From NCBI GenBank assembly GCA_000499405.2, contig HG738138.1, positions 15,578,554 to 15,642,553 of the forward strand: 64,000 nt of DNA, read 5' to 3'. Both the position numbers and the translations under genes were made by a program. This DNA is from Onchocerca volvulus (taxonomy: Eukaryota; Nematoda; Chromadorea; Rhabditida; Onchocercidae). The notes beneath the pieces were generated by a model. That model ran no database searches, was not told the origin of the DNA, and saw only the letters and a program-made list of their open reading frames with translations. Position 1 is the first letter of the stretch. Each line of letters opens with the position of its first letter. Below, one piece after another: positions 12,767 through 26,949 of this stretch.

Positions 12767-15700
12767 ATGAAATATTTCCGGTTTGCTGTAATTTTGGAAT
12801 ATATTTTCATTTGTCAAAAAATTTTCTTACATTTGACGGATTCTTCGTATCCATCGTTTGCTATTGATTATCAAAATGATACATTTCTGCTGAACGGTAA
12901 ACCGTTTAGGTAAAAATTCCATGATTTGCAAATACCAATTTATGATGGCGCAAAGACCGAAATATCTTTCCTTCATACACTAATAATTTTGATTTTGCTA
13001 AAAAAAAAATGGTAGCAATTCCTATGTATAGCGGAATGTTTATACAGTCTTAGCTAAAAGTTTACTTTTATTTTGGTAAGAGTAACAGATAAAAGTTTAA
13101 TTTGAGAGTAGCTGAAGTTATGTTAATAATGCTAAAAGTCTTGATAAGAAGAGAAAAAAACAACGATGATGTCTCAGCTTTGTTTGGAAAGATGGAAAAA
13201 AGGATTGAAAGAAATTTTTTTTTGTCCTTTTCATACGGTAAATGGTTGTTTTGCATATCAATATCAAGAAATACATTTACATCCTTCTGGAAGATTGGAT
13301 TCTGAATGTTTGTAAATCCATCGAATTTTCGAAGTGATAGTCTAATCTATCTTAATAATCATCATTAATCTTTCAGATATTTTCTCTTTCATTAATTTTT
13401 AGGCTAATTTCATGCATTTTTCAGGTATATATCGGGTAGTATTCATTATTTTCGGGTACATTCTTATTATTGGAATGATCGATTGCAACGAATTCGGGCT
13501 GCAGGCTTGAATGCTATACAAATGTATATTCCGTGGAATTTTCATGAAATTTACAGTGGGAAGTTTGTTAATTTAACCAAAATAATTTATAAATGAGTCG
13601 TAATTAAGCAAATGGCGCGTTGATAAGAATCTTGCAGTCATGATAATCATAAAATCATCGAAAAATAATTCAAACATTAGAAATTCTTTACAAAATCTTA
13701 AAAAAGGAAAACTGAATCTTTCAGGATTTTCTGACACTTTCAAAAAAGTTTAAATTTCAACTAATATAGATATCTATTCAATGGACAACGCAATATAACC
13801 CGTTTCATTGAACTTGCTGCAGCTAATCAATTATTTGTGCTTGTAAGGTAAATTATTTTTAACGTACTTAATACTTGATGATAATTCTAGCATTAATTTA
13901 AGATATCGAAGTATACGTAATTATCTTATTTCAGGATTGGTCCATATATCTGTGCTGAGTGGGAAAATGGTGGATTGCCATGGTGGCTTATTCATAAGTA
14001 CGGAGATATTTATCAAAGAACTTCCGATAAACGGTGCAAAAATAAAATTTTCAAGAAAATTTCAAGAAAATTTCAGAAAAATTTCATATTAATATTTAGG
14101 AAGTGTATTATTTAGTGCATGAAATTTTTTTTCGACCAATCGATGATGCATTTAATATATTAGATAGATGCATAATAAAAATTGGAAAAAAAATTCTCTG
14201 CCAAATAGGACTTATTTCTTTAAAAAGAAAGAAAGAAGAAAATTCTTTTTGAGGGCACTTTTTTTTCTTTTCATTCATCTCATTACTTCATCTTATTAAT
14301 ATCATAAAATTAATTTAGATTTCTAAATGAAGTGGAATTATGGTTCAACGTCCTATTACCCGTGCTTAATAAGCAATTGCTTAAAAATGGTGGCCCGATA
14401 TTGATGGTGCAAGTGGAAAACGAATATGGCAGTCATTATGCATGCGATCAAGAGTATATGAAACAATTGGGTGATATGGTTCGATATCATCTTGGATCAG
14501 ATGTCGTCCAATATACCAGTATGTTTTAAATTAGAAATATAAAATAATCTAAAATTGAGAAAATATTGCGTTTTACAGCTTAATGTCAAATGTTATTCTA
14601 ACTAATTACTCTGCTAAACTTAATAGCATACATGAAATTTGGCGTACGTCTTAACTTGGTCTGAAATTATTATCCAGAACTGATCGGCACTTTTTTCTCT
14701 TCCTAATTTAAACTTCTTGAAAATTTCAAAATAGACAAAACATTTTGAATATCGATAATATTTTATTCATTTCAAATTCTGCTCTTTCTTTAGCAATATC
14801 ATCTGAAGTACTATAAAAAAGTTTTTGTCAATGTTTCAGGAATTAGGAGGATATTAAGGGTTATTATCAGTTTGTTATCTGATGAATTGCCACTTTCTGT
14901 CCAAAATAAGTCAAAATTTCGCATAATCACTAACTAGTAAGTTGAAATCTTATAATCACTGGAGCTGCTTGCTAGACACTTTTTAAGAATATTTGAGCAA
15001 CTTCATACAGATAGGAAGCGAAAGAAATACATATAATCACCATTTCTTTTTGACAGTTCATCTCTTTTTTCGAAACTTCTCCATCTCCTAGCACAGATAA
15101 ACAGATCAAACTGAGCAGTATTTGTAATACATTATTTATCAGGTGAAAGTTGTAAATCTAAAGATGAATTTAAAACTCTCTGATTGTGATAATTTTAAAT
15201 TTAACATCTTCAAACTTTGATTCACCGAGAATTTGAAAATATTTTTCCATTTTTCGAAATATTAAAAAAATTGGTTAGTGTTACTTATTTTGGAACGATG
15301 AAATGTTCGATATAACCGAATGAAAGTTTATTTGAAATTTTGCATTTGATTGTAATATACTGCATAATCCATTTCGACAAATATTGTATACTAGCCATAT
15401 CCGATCATGTTCTTCGTGGCCGGTCCAGCTAGTTTATATAAATAAAAATGTAGATGTTCGTTTGTTCAAAATCTTAAATCTCCAAAAACGCTCGCCTAAT
15501 TTCTCAAATGCCTTATTAGTTTAAAATTTATGATCTCCGAAATGTTTTTATCTATTGCTTTAAAATTTTGAAACAACGTTGCATTCGAATATACACATGT
15601 TTTTGTCTATTTTTTATATTCACGCTTTGCTATAGTTCAGTTTGATTAAGTGATAAAGAAAGAACAGAGAAAGCACACGTTTCTAATTAAACTAATATGT

Positions 15701-18700
15701 TTAATTTCATAATGCTTGTGGGTATGCAATATTTTTTATTTCTCCATTGTTTACGTAAATATAGACATATAATTATCCATCTGAGAAGCAATTCGTCTCT
15801 AGATCTTAACCGCACAATTCCAAAGATTAGTCCTGAGCTTTGTTGATGGTGAATGCAAACGCCAATCGAATTGGGAATTGCAATCTCTTAAACTGAAATG
15901 GCATATCCATTGGAATCATAGGAATGCGAGGAATGAGGACATCTTTACTTTTGAAAAGTCCTGTCAAGATTGTTACTTCTTCGACGTTATTCATTAATTT
16001 TTTTTTTTTTTTTTAAACACATAATTCTGGTGTTGGCTATTTGTTTAAGTACGTATGTAAAAGTACGAACACCAGCTGCGTGCCATCACAAAGCTTTGGC
16101 TGGTTGATATTTCGCAACATGATAATTGGCACATCAGTTTTCAATAGCAGTACGTTCGGTGGCATTCCTGGCAGGTCAAGTGAATTCATATATTCTGTTA
16201 GATGATTAACCGCTTCATTTGCTTCCATAACAGTGTGAACGGACTTTTATGTGATTGCCTTAAGCGACGATAATTTACATTTTTATTTACATAGATTTCA
16301 GAATACGGAATATTTTATATTTTTCATATTTTCATAAAGTATTTTATGAAAAAGATTTTATGTTTTCATAAATTACATGTAAATTATAAGTAACTTTGCT
16401 TAACTGATTGGTAATTTGATGAAGTCTTCGTGAAGTCAAAAATTATGTGGTCATATAATTATCGGAATCTTTGACATAAGGGTACACTAAAGAAATATCG
16501 CTTGAATTTTCACTCATTAAATTGTCTTTTTTACAAATTCTCGACAACAAGCAATTAGAGTGATGGAGGATATTAGTAATATTTTTTTTTATTCTTTTGC
16601 AAAAATAGCATTCTCGAATACTTTCTCAAAATCATAAATTTTGAAAAATGCAGAAAATATCCCAAATTAGGGGTACAGTACGATACTGTATCTAATACTT
16701 CACAATTTTAACTGCTATCAGTCAAAACCATTTCACTGTATAGCAGTAGATGAATAAATGAAATTTTTTAAATTTCAATTCCAGTAGCGTCATTTGATAA
16801 ATCATCAAATGATAATTTATATATGAAGAGCATTCAAAGAACATTTTTTCTTCCCTTCTTTTGTATTTTTTTCAAAAAGTTCAACAATTCATTAGTCTGT
16901 GAAATGATACTGAAATGATGAACACTTTTTTATGTTTTTCTTTTTTTTAAATAGGAAAGACTGTCATATATTTGTGCAAATGTTTACAAGATATGATGAT
17001 TATATTTGCTTCAAGAAAAACAAATGTCTAAGATTTATCAAATATATTTAGGAAAATTTTATTCATTTATAGCTGATGGATCAACAGAATCCTATTTGAA
17101 GTGTGGTACAACATCAGGTGCTTATCCAACAATTGATTTTGGTCCAACAAGTCGACAAAATGTTGATGCATATTTTATTGCACAACGACGTTATGCGCCA
17201 CACGGTTCGTTGCTTTTCTTTTCAAAACTAATTTTATAGATTTTGATAATTAATGTTGAATTATTGTTCCATCAAAAAATGAAAAAAACCTTGATATGTG
17301 CAGGAAGCTTCATGCACATTCAAAGGCATGTATTCTTGAAAATAAGCTTATCGATAAATTTTCTTATGTTACTGTGCTTTTTCTGTTCTTTCGTAGATTA
17401 CTTAAATTACTTAAATATTTTCCACGATTCGTAGATTACTTAAATTACTTAAATGTTTTCCACGATATTTTGAAGTTTAAATTAGCAGTCGATTAGTCTG
17501 TTGCTAACCGGTTAATGAATTCAAAAGATACATTTGTTATTTTTCTTATTTCTTCAAAATATCAATTTTACATTTTGAAATTGACAATTGAAACTTTGTA
17601 ATTTCGTGCAGTTAGAGATGCGATCTCGAAAAGTTAGGGATCAAATATCCAAAAAATGGGGTTAAGAATGCTTATAAATGCTAAATTTTACAAAACATTT
17701 TTACGTAATTTTTGTGATTTAAAGCCTTTGTTTATTTATTTTTTTTTTTTTTTTTTTTAATCAGGTCAAGCAATTTTCTAGCAACTATAGAAAATGTTGA
17801 CAAAATTCTTTTATGGTTTCAAAAAATTTTGTTAAATGTTGAAGTAAATCAATGAATAGGGCCATTGGTAAATTCGGAATTTTATCCTGGATGGTTGGTC
17901 ATTTGGGGTCAAGACCATCAAAAATTACCGTCAATACCAGAAATCATTGATACGGCTGATTATATGTATCATCTTGGCGCAAACATTAATTTTTACATGT
18001 TCCATGGTGGCACAAACTTTGGATATTGGAATGGGGCTGAAGTCATTGCTCCGGTGAGATCTTAAAATTTGTGAAAGAAATCATAATTAAAAAAAAATCG
18101 GAAAAATTGGATTGACAGACACATTCGCTCTTTAACGTATTTTTAACTTTAAAGAATTTTTAACGGATTTCTTGAGAGTTTAACGAAACTTATGAACGGA
18201 TTTCTTGTGATTGAAATGGAAAAGATATTTCTATTCAAGATTTTTCAAAAAAAATTGTTAAAAATGAAAGTTTACATTAACCTATCTTCAGGAAGAAAAA
18301 TTTATATCAATAGAGAGCCTAATAAATTATGCTAATTTGTTCGACTGAGTCATATGTATCTAAAATTGCTTTCTAGATCTACGCTTTATCTAGATTTAAT
18401 CAATTCATTAAATCCGTTATGGTTCATTTTCTGGATATCAATCTTTTAGATCCGAATTGACTGTTTCGTGAATGAATTATAAGTGTTTCTTTTTTTCGAA
18501 TGAGCTATTAAGAGATTCTCTCATTTGAAATTTCTTTTAATGATAATGTTTATTCATAGGTAATAACATCATATGATTATACTGCTCCATTAACTGAGGC
18601 AGGTGATTTAACTCCGAAATACATGAAAATACGAAATTGGTTGGCCAGTATATCGGATTGGCCATATAAGCCAGGCGACTTACCACGGGATAATTTGTAA

Positions 18701-21066
18701 GTAATTTAGAACATTAGAAAGAGATTGAAGGAATTGAAAAGCTAAATACATAGTTTTTCTTTTTTTTTTTTTTTAATTTATACGCGACATCCCATTATTC
18801 AAGTATGGAACATATTGTATGATAAAATAAATCGGAAATGTCACGAGTTGTATTTGTGCATGTCTAATTTAAAATATAAAAATCTTCACGTTAAATTTAT
18901 TTTCATTTATTTCAATTCACAAAATATGTTTAAATTTAGATATTTTAGAAGTAAAGAGATTTTTTTTTCTTGCAAGCATACAGTAAGAGAACAATGAAGG
19001 TTTTTGATCTTTTTGAAATTAATTCTTTTTCAGAAAAATTGGTTATGGGAGTGTGAAATTAAAAAAGATCTTATCCTTTGGGAAAAATTTTTGGGAATTA
19101 GTCGTAGAAGGTCAGGATTGTCGAAAAACAAAATATCCGCTTTCATTTGAGCAACTTCAACATCCATTTGGTAAATTTCCCAATCTTTTTTTTTTTTCTT
19201 TTTAATCTTTAATTCAATTAGTTTTTCTGAAGTTCAGTTACGCAAATGTACCGCTGCAGTGTATTGTTCATAAAAGGAATGGATATAGAAGGAATAACTG
19301 AAATTATTAAAGTTGCATTCATAATTCCAAACTTTTTGGTTTTTATTTGTTACAAATAATTTGTCAGAATTTTAAATTTTATTTTTGAATTTTGAAAAAA
19401 TTGGACAGGATTTGTAATGTATTATACAACATTGAAATTTGGTGGATCAAATCTTTCGATATCAATAACGAAAGATCGTGGCTATGTGTTAATCGATAAT
19501 GAATTGCAGGTTCATTTCAAAAAAAAAAAAAAAAGAAAAAAAACGAAGAAATTTAATTGAAATTGGTTTCGGAGATTTTATTTCGATCATTCAGTTATTT
19601 TTGGACTACTTTTTATGGTTAATTTCATTTCAGATAAAAAATTTCCATTCAATTCCAATTTTAAAATTAAAGCAGAATTTTTCTCATTTCAAATTTATCG
19701 TTTGAAAAAGTCAAGATATATGATATTTCCAGGGAGTATTGGTGTATAGATCTGGAATTTACTGGAAACACTGGATAGATGTAAAAGGTGCAAAAAAAGG
19801 TGCGAAACTTGGAATACTAGTGGAAAATCAGGGACGTCAAACAATTCCAACGATCAATGATTTCAAAGTATTTAATTTTCCTTATGGAATTTGAAATAGT
19901 TGGTCAGAATTAATTGGGTAGAGGAGATGAAGATTTAGTTTCCGAATGTTCAGTCCATCAAATTGATTATGATGATGTTTTCATTTTAACGGTAGACAAA
20001 TATTATCTGAAAAGCTTTACCAATATAAATTATTTAACTCTAATCTTCACAATCGTTTTGAATAGATAATTATAACGACAAGTTGTTATAATGATAATTT
20101 ATTATAATTATTTGCTGGTGTTATTATTTTTGTCATAAGAAAATAGCCTAGTATTCAGGGCATATTGACAAATGTAACGCTTGATGGGCAAATAATTGAT
20201 AACTGGATACAATGTGGCCTACATTCAAAATTGATACTTTCAATAGCTCAGCAAGCTAGAAGATGGAACTATTTCAATATGGTAGGTATATGTATATTTT
20301 GTCCAATTGAAACTGGAAAAAACGATCAGAAATTTTAAATTTGAAAATTTCCAAAATTTAGAACTTTGATTGTTTATATTTATCAATTCATTTGAAGGAA
20401 TCAACAAAAATTTGGCGTATTTTTTTTTTATTATATGTTTTCTCTTAGCCTTATTTTCTGAGCTTAACAAGACTAGTTTATTAGACATAAATGACAGAAT
20501 ATCATAAAGTTTCTGCAAATAAAAGACCAGGTTTCAGGGTGGAAGTGAAATAGGTTTATATATGGGTCATTTCTATGCAAATCATCTTGCTGATACTTTT
20601 TTCAATCCAACTGGTTGGGGGAAAGGACAGCTGTTCATTAATGGACATAATATTGGCCGATATTGGCCAAGTATTGGACCTCAGGTAATTGATTTCATAT
20701 GAAATTCATTAATAAAAATCTCATATGATTTCTTATCCCATTTCGAAATTAGTTAAATATTAAATAGGTTCATTATGAAATTCACCATATCTTTTCCAGA
20801 TTAATTGGGCAATGAGCAATTTAAAGTGTCATTTTTATCCGAAAATATTTATTATAATTTTTCAAAATGAATCTATTATCAGTAGGTTATTTATTACTGT
20901 ATTCTAGATAACTCTCTATGTACCAAAACCATATTTGAAACATCGCAATACAATTATTATTTTGGAATTGGAAAAATCCGGGAATTGCCATAATCAGTTC
21001 TGTACCGTCAGTTTCATCGACTATCCAATATTCAATTTTACTGAAAGTCAAAATAATCATGCATAA
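12767..21066 (+). CDS. Acid beta-galactosidase, glycoside hydrolase family 35 (GLB1-like)
   Basis: Removes terminal beta-galactose from glycolipids and glycoproteins; animal relatives act in the lysosome. Fourteen phase-consistent exons: 12767-12909, 13425-13562, 13770-13847, 13935-14033, 14319-14518, 17073-17204, 17860-18053, 18560-18696, 19034-19170, 19409-19509, 19733-19867, 20159-20281, 20538-20684, 20908-21066 (640 aa; human GLB1 has 677). A hydrophobic N-terminus looks like a signal peptide. The TIM barrel begins with [13 protein letters not shown] and PWNFHE. The acid/base Glu is E188 in VQVENEYGS and the nucleophile is E270 in [20 protein letters not shown] and [14 protein letters not shown] are also conserved. 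The C-terminal beta-domains end with [17 protein letters not shown] followed by YVPKPYL. All catalytic motifs are intact. An AATAAA lies at 21267-21272. The 2.55-kb intron 14519-17072 hosts a Helitron remnant. The C. elegans counterpart would be bgal-1, by family knowledge only. Confidence 0.95.
15391..16265 (-). pseudogene. Decayed Helitron helicase C-terminus with candidate 3' end, inside a beta-galactosidase intron
   Basis: On the minus strand the translation carries hallmarks of the Helitron (PIF1-type) helicase. [22 protein letters not shown] and IIMLRNI lie at about 16080-16245. [19 protein letters not shown] and then AFTINKAQ lie at about 15840-15945. A worn match to the helicase C-terminus ([17 protein letters not shown]) runs to about 15710. 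A stop after HTYLNK, a frame change and several in-frame stops show that it is dead. About 320 bp further on, minus-strand reading ends in GGATATGGCTAG followed by T (15391-15402), which fits the CTRR-T terminus of Helitrons. The 5' end and the Rep portion are missing or unrecognisable. Remnant status is firm; the exact terminus is inference. Confidence 0.8.
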
Positions 21067-23823
21067 CAGTTAGTCGTTGTGATATTTCTAATTGAAATCT
21101 TTAGTGATTGAAAGCCATATGTTGAAGGACATCCGATGAGATTATTTGTACCAAATAGTGAGAAATTAAATTTGCTTGAATGATGATGTTATCGAATTTA
21201 TTAGATATAGCAAAAAAGTTTTTATTCCTAGAGAAAGGAAAAGACTCGAATTTCTTTTCTGAAAATAATAAATTTTATATTAAACTTTTGAATTCATGCA
21301 TTTTGTGCATCATCCACTTTTCTTTTTATTTATTCAGCGCATTTCTCTTTTTCCTTCGAAGATTTCTGAGTGCTTTCATTCATCTTTTGTATAATATCTT
21401 ATTTTTCCAGAAGTTAAAAGATTTAGCTTGTAAATAATCTCATAATTAGCTAAATATGATATTGAGATAATTTGCTGTTTACACAACTGTAGTCGAATCA
21501 TTATCATTCTTCTTCTTTGCTTCCTCTTGTTTGAGCCACATCATTTTGTCGCTGAAAGCTTACGGATGAATCAATCTGATCATTTTTATTTACTTAGCAA
21601 ATCTGAGAATTCCTCTAAGTCACACAAGGTCTTTTTGAAATTGAATAACAATAGTTCTATTTATTAAGCATTGATTTTTCATGATTAATCTTTCATTTCA
21701 TAATAAATTGTTTCAAAGCTTTCAGGTTTTGGTTTTAAAATTTTATGAGCTTCTTTCCACTACTTATTTCTTATTGACATCGCATTGATACTGCAAAGTT
21801 TGGAAAGTTAGCCTAACCTAATCTTTGATGATATTCAGAAAACATTCCTGCCCACAAAATAAAATGGAAAATACCGGGCAACACATTGGCATGTTCAAAA
21901 ATAATGAAGTTTGAAATAGTAATGAAATTTAAGTGAAATTTACGGAGCACGATGAACGTTATGTATGATTTGGAAAGTTGGAAAAAAAAAAGTTTTTAAT
22001 CTTTTACACGAACAACATTCATATCCGGAAGATATCGAGAACAACATCAGTGTGCTCAAAAACAATAACATTAGAAATGGTAATGAAATTTGAATAAAAT
22101 TATCAAAAATTCTCGTCATTTCAGTTGATATGATTAGAAGGAATAGAAATAATAAAAGCAAATCGGATCAACAAATTCTCTTTTAATATAAGCTGAAGCA
22201 TAGAATTAGAGAAAATCAAAATTATTGTTTAGATTTAAACAACAGAATGAAGTTGTAAGAGACTGAACAATTGTAAAAAAAGTATGGCTAAGCAACATAC
22301 AAATACGGAAATGAAGCTTTTGAAAAACTCAAATAATTGCAAAAAAAAAGTAACGATTCTCATAATGATAGCATTATGCCTACACAAGCATTTTTTTTAT
22401 CATTTACAGATTGATAAAATGAAAAAAAAAAAAGAAAAAACGGCAGTAAAAGCTTGCATTCGGCAGGACAAATTTCAATAATTATAAGAATGAGTTAGAT
22501 AAATGAAGAAGGTATTATAAAATTTAACGGAATAAATTGAAGTATTGAAATTATTCGAAAGACTATGCAAATATTACAATGGTAGAGTGTAGTAATTTAT
22601 ATTGCTAATTAGTAAATAACATTCAAATGTAATTTCAAATGTATTTTCAAAGTCTTAAGTATTTTTAAAGTTTTACTTAGTTCTATACTGATTCAAGTTC
22701 TACCGAAAATCCTAACCAAATTCTATTATACTACTTATCATTACAGAAATTTGATACTAGAACGTGTCCAGCGTCACTACAGTTAACATAATATTCGTTG
22801 AATATCAAAGTAGTTCCGATGTCATAGTATGCAAAGACTTTTAACAGTAAAATACTGTATATTTTATCAGTAGCTGGGAAAATAATATCTATCTACTAGT
22901 CGATTAGTTAGAATAATAAAACATTTTGAAACTTTAAGATAATTTTACTTAACAAAAAGATTTTAACAATTATTGACTAAACTGTCCATTTGTTAATTTA
23001 ACATGAATGTGATTAATTAGAGCAAAGCAATTCAGAAGTTTAAAAATGTAATTTTGCGTAATTACTAAGGTTTTGAATAATTAACCTAAATAATAAAGAA
23101 AAAGGTTTGTGAATAAACAATTATTTCGTTAATTGTTTCTTATTACGTTTTTATCTAAAATTTCTGCTATAATAATGACAATGCATTATAATAAATAAAA
23201 TATTATTTTCAAGAATGGATAAGGGAGGTAGAACTTTTGTTAAGATGTAATTTAAGAGTAATAATGATGAATTAGTAAGAAATTTCAGATTGACCAAATT
23301 CAATCAAGATCAAGACATTTGTTTATCAACCTAAAATTTATCATCTGCAATTATAAACATTATTTAAGCGATTCAAAAATAAACTTGCTCAACAGATAAT
23401 CCAACTAAATGAATGTCATTACCTTCTAGCTAAGGTCATGATCCTAGATCAATCATACGGAATAAAAAATAAGGTAGGATTCATCACACGGAGTTAATAA
23501 CTCGAAAAGATGTTCTTCAAGTTGAATACCTTGATGGGATTTGAGAAAAAGGAAATTAAATTTGAATTTGAAAATACGGAACAAAAAGTAGAATATCAAA
23601 AAAAAAAAAAAAAAAAGGCAAATAAAAAAATTTCAAAACATGATAAGTCACGATAAGGCAACAAAATAATGAAAGAAAATGAAAAAACGAAATAATGAAA
23701 TGAAATGAAGTTGAAGGAATTTCATTATATCAAATAATGAAATAATGAAAAGTAATTTGATGACGAACGCAAAGAACTTCGTTATTCGAAAAGTTGGCGA
23801 TATATTTCAGAATTTTCGTTTCA
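21067..23823. other. Convergent intergenic region between beta-galactosidase and hemopexin-domain genes
   Basis: 2.8 kb between two genes that face each other. It contains the beta-galactosidase 3' UTR with AATAAA at 21267-21272, a diverged duplication of about 160 bp (21785-22110, listed separately) and an A-rich stretch at 23600-23620. No exon-like sequence or RNA gene was seen. Confidence 0.55.
21785..22110. repeat. Diverged tandem duplication, unit about 160 bp
   Basis: The segment with TTTGGAAAGTT near 21800 followed by TGTTCAAAAATAATGAA...AGTAATGAAATTTAAGTG near 21892-21935 recurs near 21970 and 22045-22100 as TTTGGAAAGTT and TGCTCAAAAACAATAA...GGTAATGAAATTTGAAT. The order and the spacing of about 157 bp are kept. 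The two copies are clearly diverged. Confidence 0.5.
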
Positions 23824-26749
23824 TCAACCATTGAAACAACCAACAAATTCGCTAATTTGAATGGGATATTCTTGTATCACTCGATATTTTCCGGTGTCAT
23901 AAATCTGGAGGAATTTATTAACTTAATAAAATTAAGTAAATTTTTTATACTTCAACTGTAGGCAAATCAAGTATTTACTTCGCAGTTTTCTTACAGCCGT
24001 AAAATTTCATTCAATAACCTTCAATTTCGATCCAGTAATTTTGAATATAAGAAAAGAACAGCCGAAAATCTGATACATTGCATTGGAAAGGTGCATCATA
24101 AACTCTTATCATTCCTTATCAGCTAGTGGGATAATACCAAAAGATATGATGAGATATCTTTATAATCAGTTTTTATCTTTTACCTGTATTTTATTGGAAG
24201 CTGTATAAAGAATAATTAAAGTATTGTTCTGATAAGTTAATCCAATTAAATCGCGTGGAAATTGCGGAAAATAATTCGTTATTAGACCGGAAAATGTTGC
24301 AACATTCCAGTAAGCATCATATGTTGCAAAATTATCTCCCTGAAGTTTTTTTGATAATTTTCTCAGTTTACTCAGAAAATAAAAATTAGATTTCGAATAA
24401 AAAAGTACAAATTTTCAAAAGTAAAAATATGTAAATCTTTCATGAATTCAATTCATCTTACTATCTGAAATTTTTAAAAGTGGAAATTAAAGGCTTACTT
24501 CGACAAGAACTTGATTACCGTCGATCCATTGAAATCCTGCACGAGGATAGACTGGCATTTTCTTCGTTAATGTTTGCGGACTCTTCCGTGCAAGCTGCAA
24601 AATAGGATCGCGATTCAAAATTTCATCGTTAAAACGAAGATAAATATAGTTCTATGCTAAAATGTAACGTTAAATGCCTAACGTAGAAAACTTTATTTTT
24701 TCGATTCCATCGATATCGATAAACAGTTTGATGTTCGATAAGTACAGTTACGCCGCTTCTATGATTAGTGTACGCAACCGTTACGGTACGTGGGCCATCC
24801 GGAAACATTTCGTTGACAAAAAATGATGCTTTTTGATGCAAATTATCATGCCTCCAGATTTGATATACACGATCACGAGCAAATACGTAAATTCGTCCAT
24901 TAAATGCTGTAAACTTAAAATTTGAAATTTCAAATTGCAATTAAAACAAATTCATTTACTTGAATCAGAAGCTTTGAAATTACTTGAATTTACACAGCTC
25001 AGTTTTTATGACAAAGTTCAATTGTATTTTGCATTTAAAAAATTGAGAATGAAGTAATTTTTGGTTATGTTTATATTTTACTGAAAATTAAAACTTCGAA
25101 ATTTTTCATTTATTTTTTTGCAAAATACAATTTTTGCACTTTTTTGAGAAAACTTTCTCCAAAATGTTAATTTAAAATCTTTGTAGAAAATTTTTGAAAA
25201 CTCAACTTACCACGTGTGATAGCATCAAAGCGATGCGGACAAGTTTTCATTGGCAAAGCAAGCGGCTGATGTGATTTTAATGATGGAGTTGGTGTTACAA
25301 CAAATAATCGCCCCCAGAGAAGATCCTCGGTAAAATCTGGTGCCTTTTCATGTACCGGTGGTGCAGAGGTAGTAGAAAAACTAGTAGTATGAGCGGTAGA
25401 TGATGTAGTTGCAGTTGTAGTAGTTGTTGCTGTTTCTACATTTTGTTCCCAATATGGAGGAGAATCGGTAGATGTTTGCCAGAAATTCGATGTCGAACTA
25501 TCCCAATCTGTTGGAGTTGTTTCTTTCCAATAGGATTCTGTTATAGCATCCCAATACCATGATGCTGAAGTTTGCCAAAAATTGCCATCATCATATGGTT
25601 CTTCTTTTATTGCTTCCCATTTAGTTTCAGTCAATATTGTTGTTGTTTCTATGTCGGATTCCCAATCAAGATTCTCGAATCTATTGACTTCTTGTCGTCG
25701 TTTTTGCTGTTTGTCACGCTGTTGTTCTTGTTGCACTTCATCACTATATGTTTTATGATGTCTATTCATATTCCAGTAAGATTCTACGTCATCATTATCA
25801 TCTAATAACAAATATGCATTATTTGGATATCGCTGCACATCTCTTGTTTTCCTTAAACGTTTCCTTCCTGAAATAAATACCAAATTCTTCAAAATGAATT
25901 CTTAAAATGAATCCTTGAAATGAAGGACAAATCTTTCAAAATAAGCCTTTGAACTTTTCTCTCCTGGAACGATTGTCAAATTCTTTGAAAATCCTTAAAA
26001 CGAATGTCAAATTCTTCAAATGAATATTAACGCGTTTTTGAAAAATTCGGAGTGCTTAGTCAAAGTTACAAACCTCCCAAAAAAAAAAAAACATTAGTCG
26101 AAAAAGCAATATGAGTTTCTGTAATGGATAATGATTGGTTTATGCAAATGCGAAAAAAGAAAGTTCCTACGGGTACCTTTGTCTTTTCTTTTTCGCTTCT
26201 TTTCAAACGGATTTTGTCCCGACTCAATAATCAATGCTATTTTTTGCGCCCTCGATAATTTTGGTATCTTCATCGGAACTTGTATTTCTTCTGTCTCATC
26301 TAGTGATAAATGATAACGGCGACGATGATTTGCTGTAGATGTATGATTTATATCCTTAAAATGGAAGTTAAATAAAATTTTGAAACAAAAAAAATCTGTT
26401 TATTTGAGAAATTTTGAAAATTTCATTAAATGTAAATTGTTGCTTTCTGATTTTAAATATTTACAATTTATTACAAACTATACTGCTTATTTCAGTGATC
26501 AAATATATTCGAAAAAATTCTAATCATCATTTATTAACAAATCAAGTAGTTAAGTAATCAAACAAAAATGTATTTAAGTGTGCCTTTTGTTGATTAATTT
26601 TTTTTTTTAATGATTATTACTTAATAAAAGTAATTTTTATGAATAAAATCTTAAACTACCTGTTTGAGTTGTTTTTTAGCATTTGCTAGATTACCGGAAG
26701 AAGCCAAATAAGTAAAAGCAATCAATACGGATGTACTATATAACCACAT
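23824..26749 (-). CDS. Secreted hemopexin-domain protein with basic and mucin-like N-terminal half
   Basis: Predicted extracellular protein of unknown role. Seven phase-consistent exons from the start: 26749-26660, 26354-26177, 25867-25211, 24906-24683, 24594-24499, 24339-24184, 23904-23824 (493 aa). Residues 1-24 form a signal peptide ending ANA. A Lys/Arg run (82-98, ending RKRLRKTR) could be a proprotein-convertase site. Residues 186-230 are rich in Trp with a repeated NFWQTS, and 236-260 are almost all Thr/Ser/Ala, a likely O-glycosylated hinge. The C-terminal part is a hemopexin propeller: CPHRFDAITR at 299-308, then AFNGRIYVFARDRVYQIW, further blades, and FVGCF at the end. C299 and C490 are the only cysteines in it and match the conserved disulphide joining blades 1 and 4. 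Hemopexin domains bind haem, matrix or partner proteins. No metalloprotease catalytic domain is present. The donor at 24682 (TAC followed by GTTAGG) is the least typical junction. Confidence 0.85.
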
Positions 26750-26949
26750 CTTCAATATAAATTGAATTTTATACGATACAGTAACTTTTAGTTACATCAT
26801 CTCTTTGGCTTTTAATTATGTCATTGTGTAATAGGCCCTTTTTATTTCAGCCCTGTTTCAAAATTTCAATCTGCCATTTCCTCAATTGAAAGCATAAATT
26901 TCTGCGATAATTTCAACAGTTTAATTAATGTTTTTCTAATCTTCAACTT

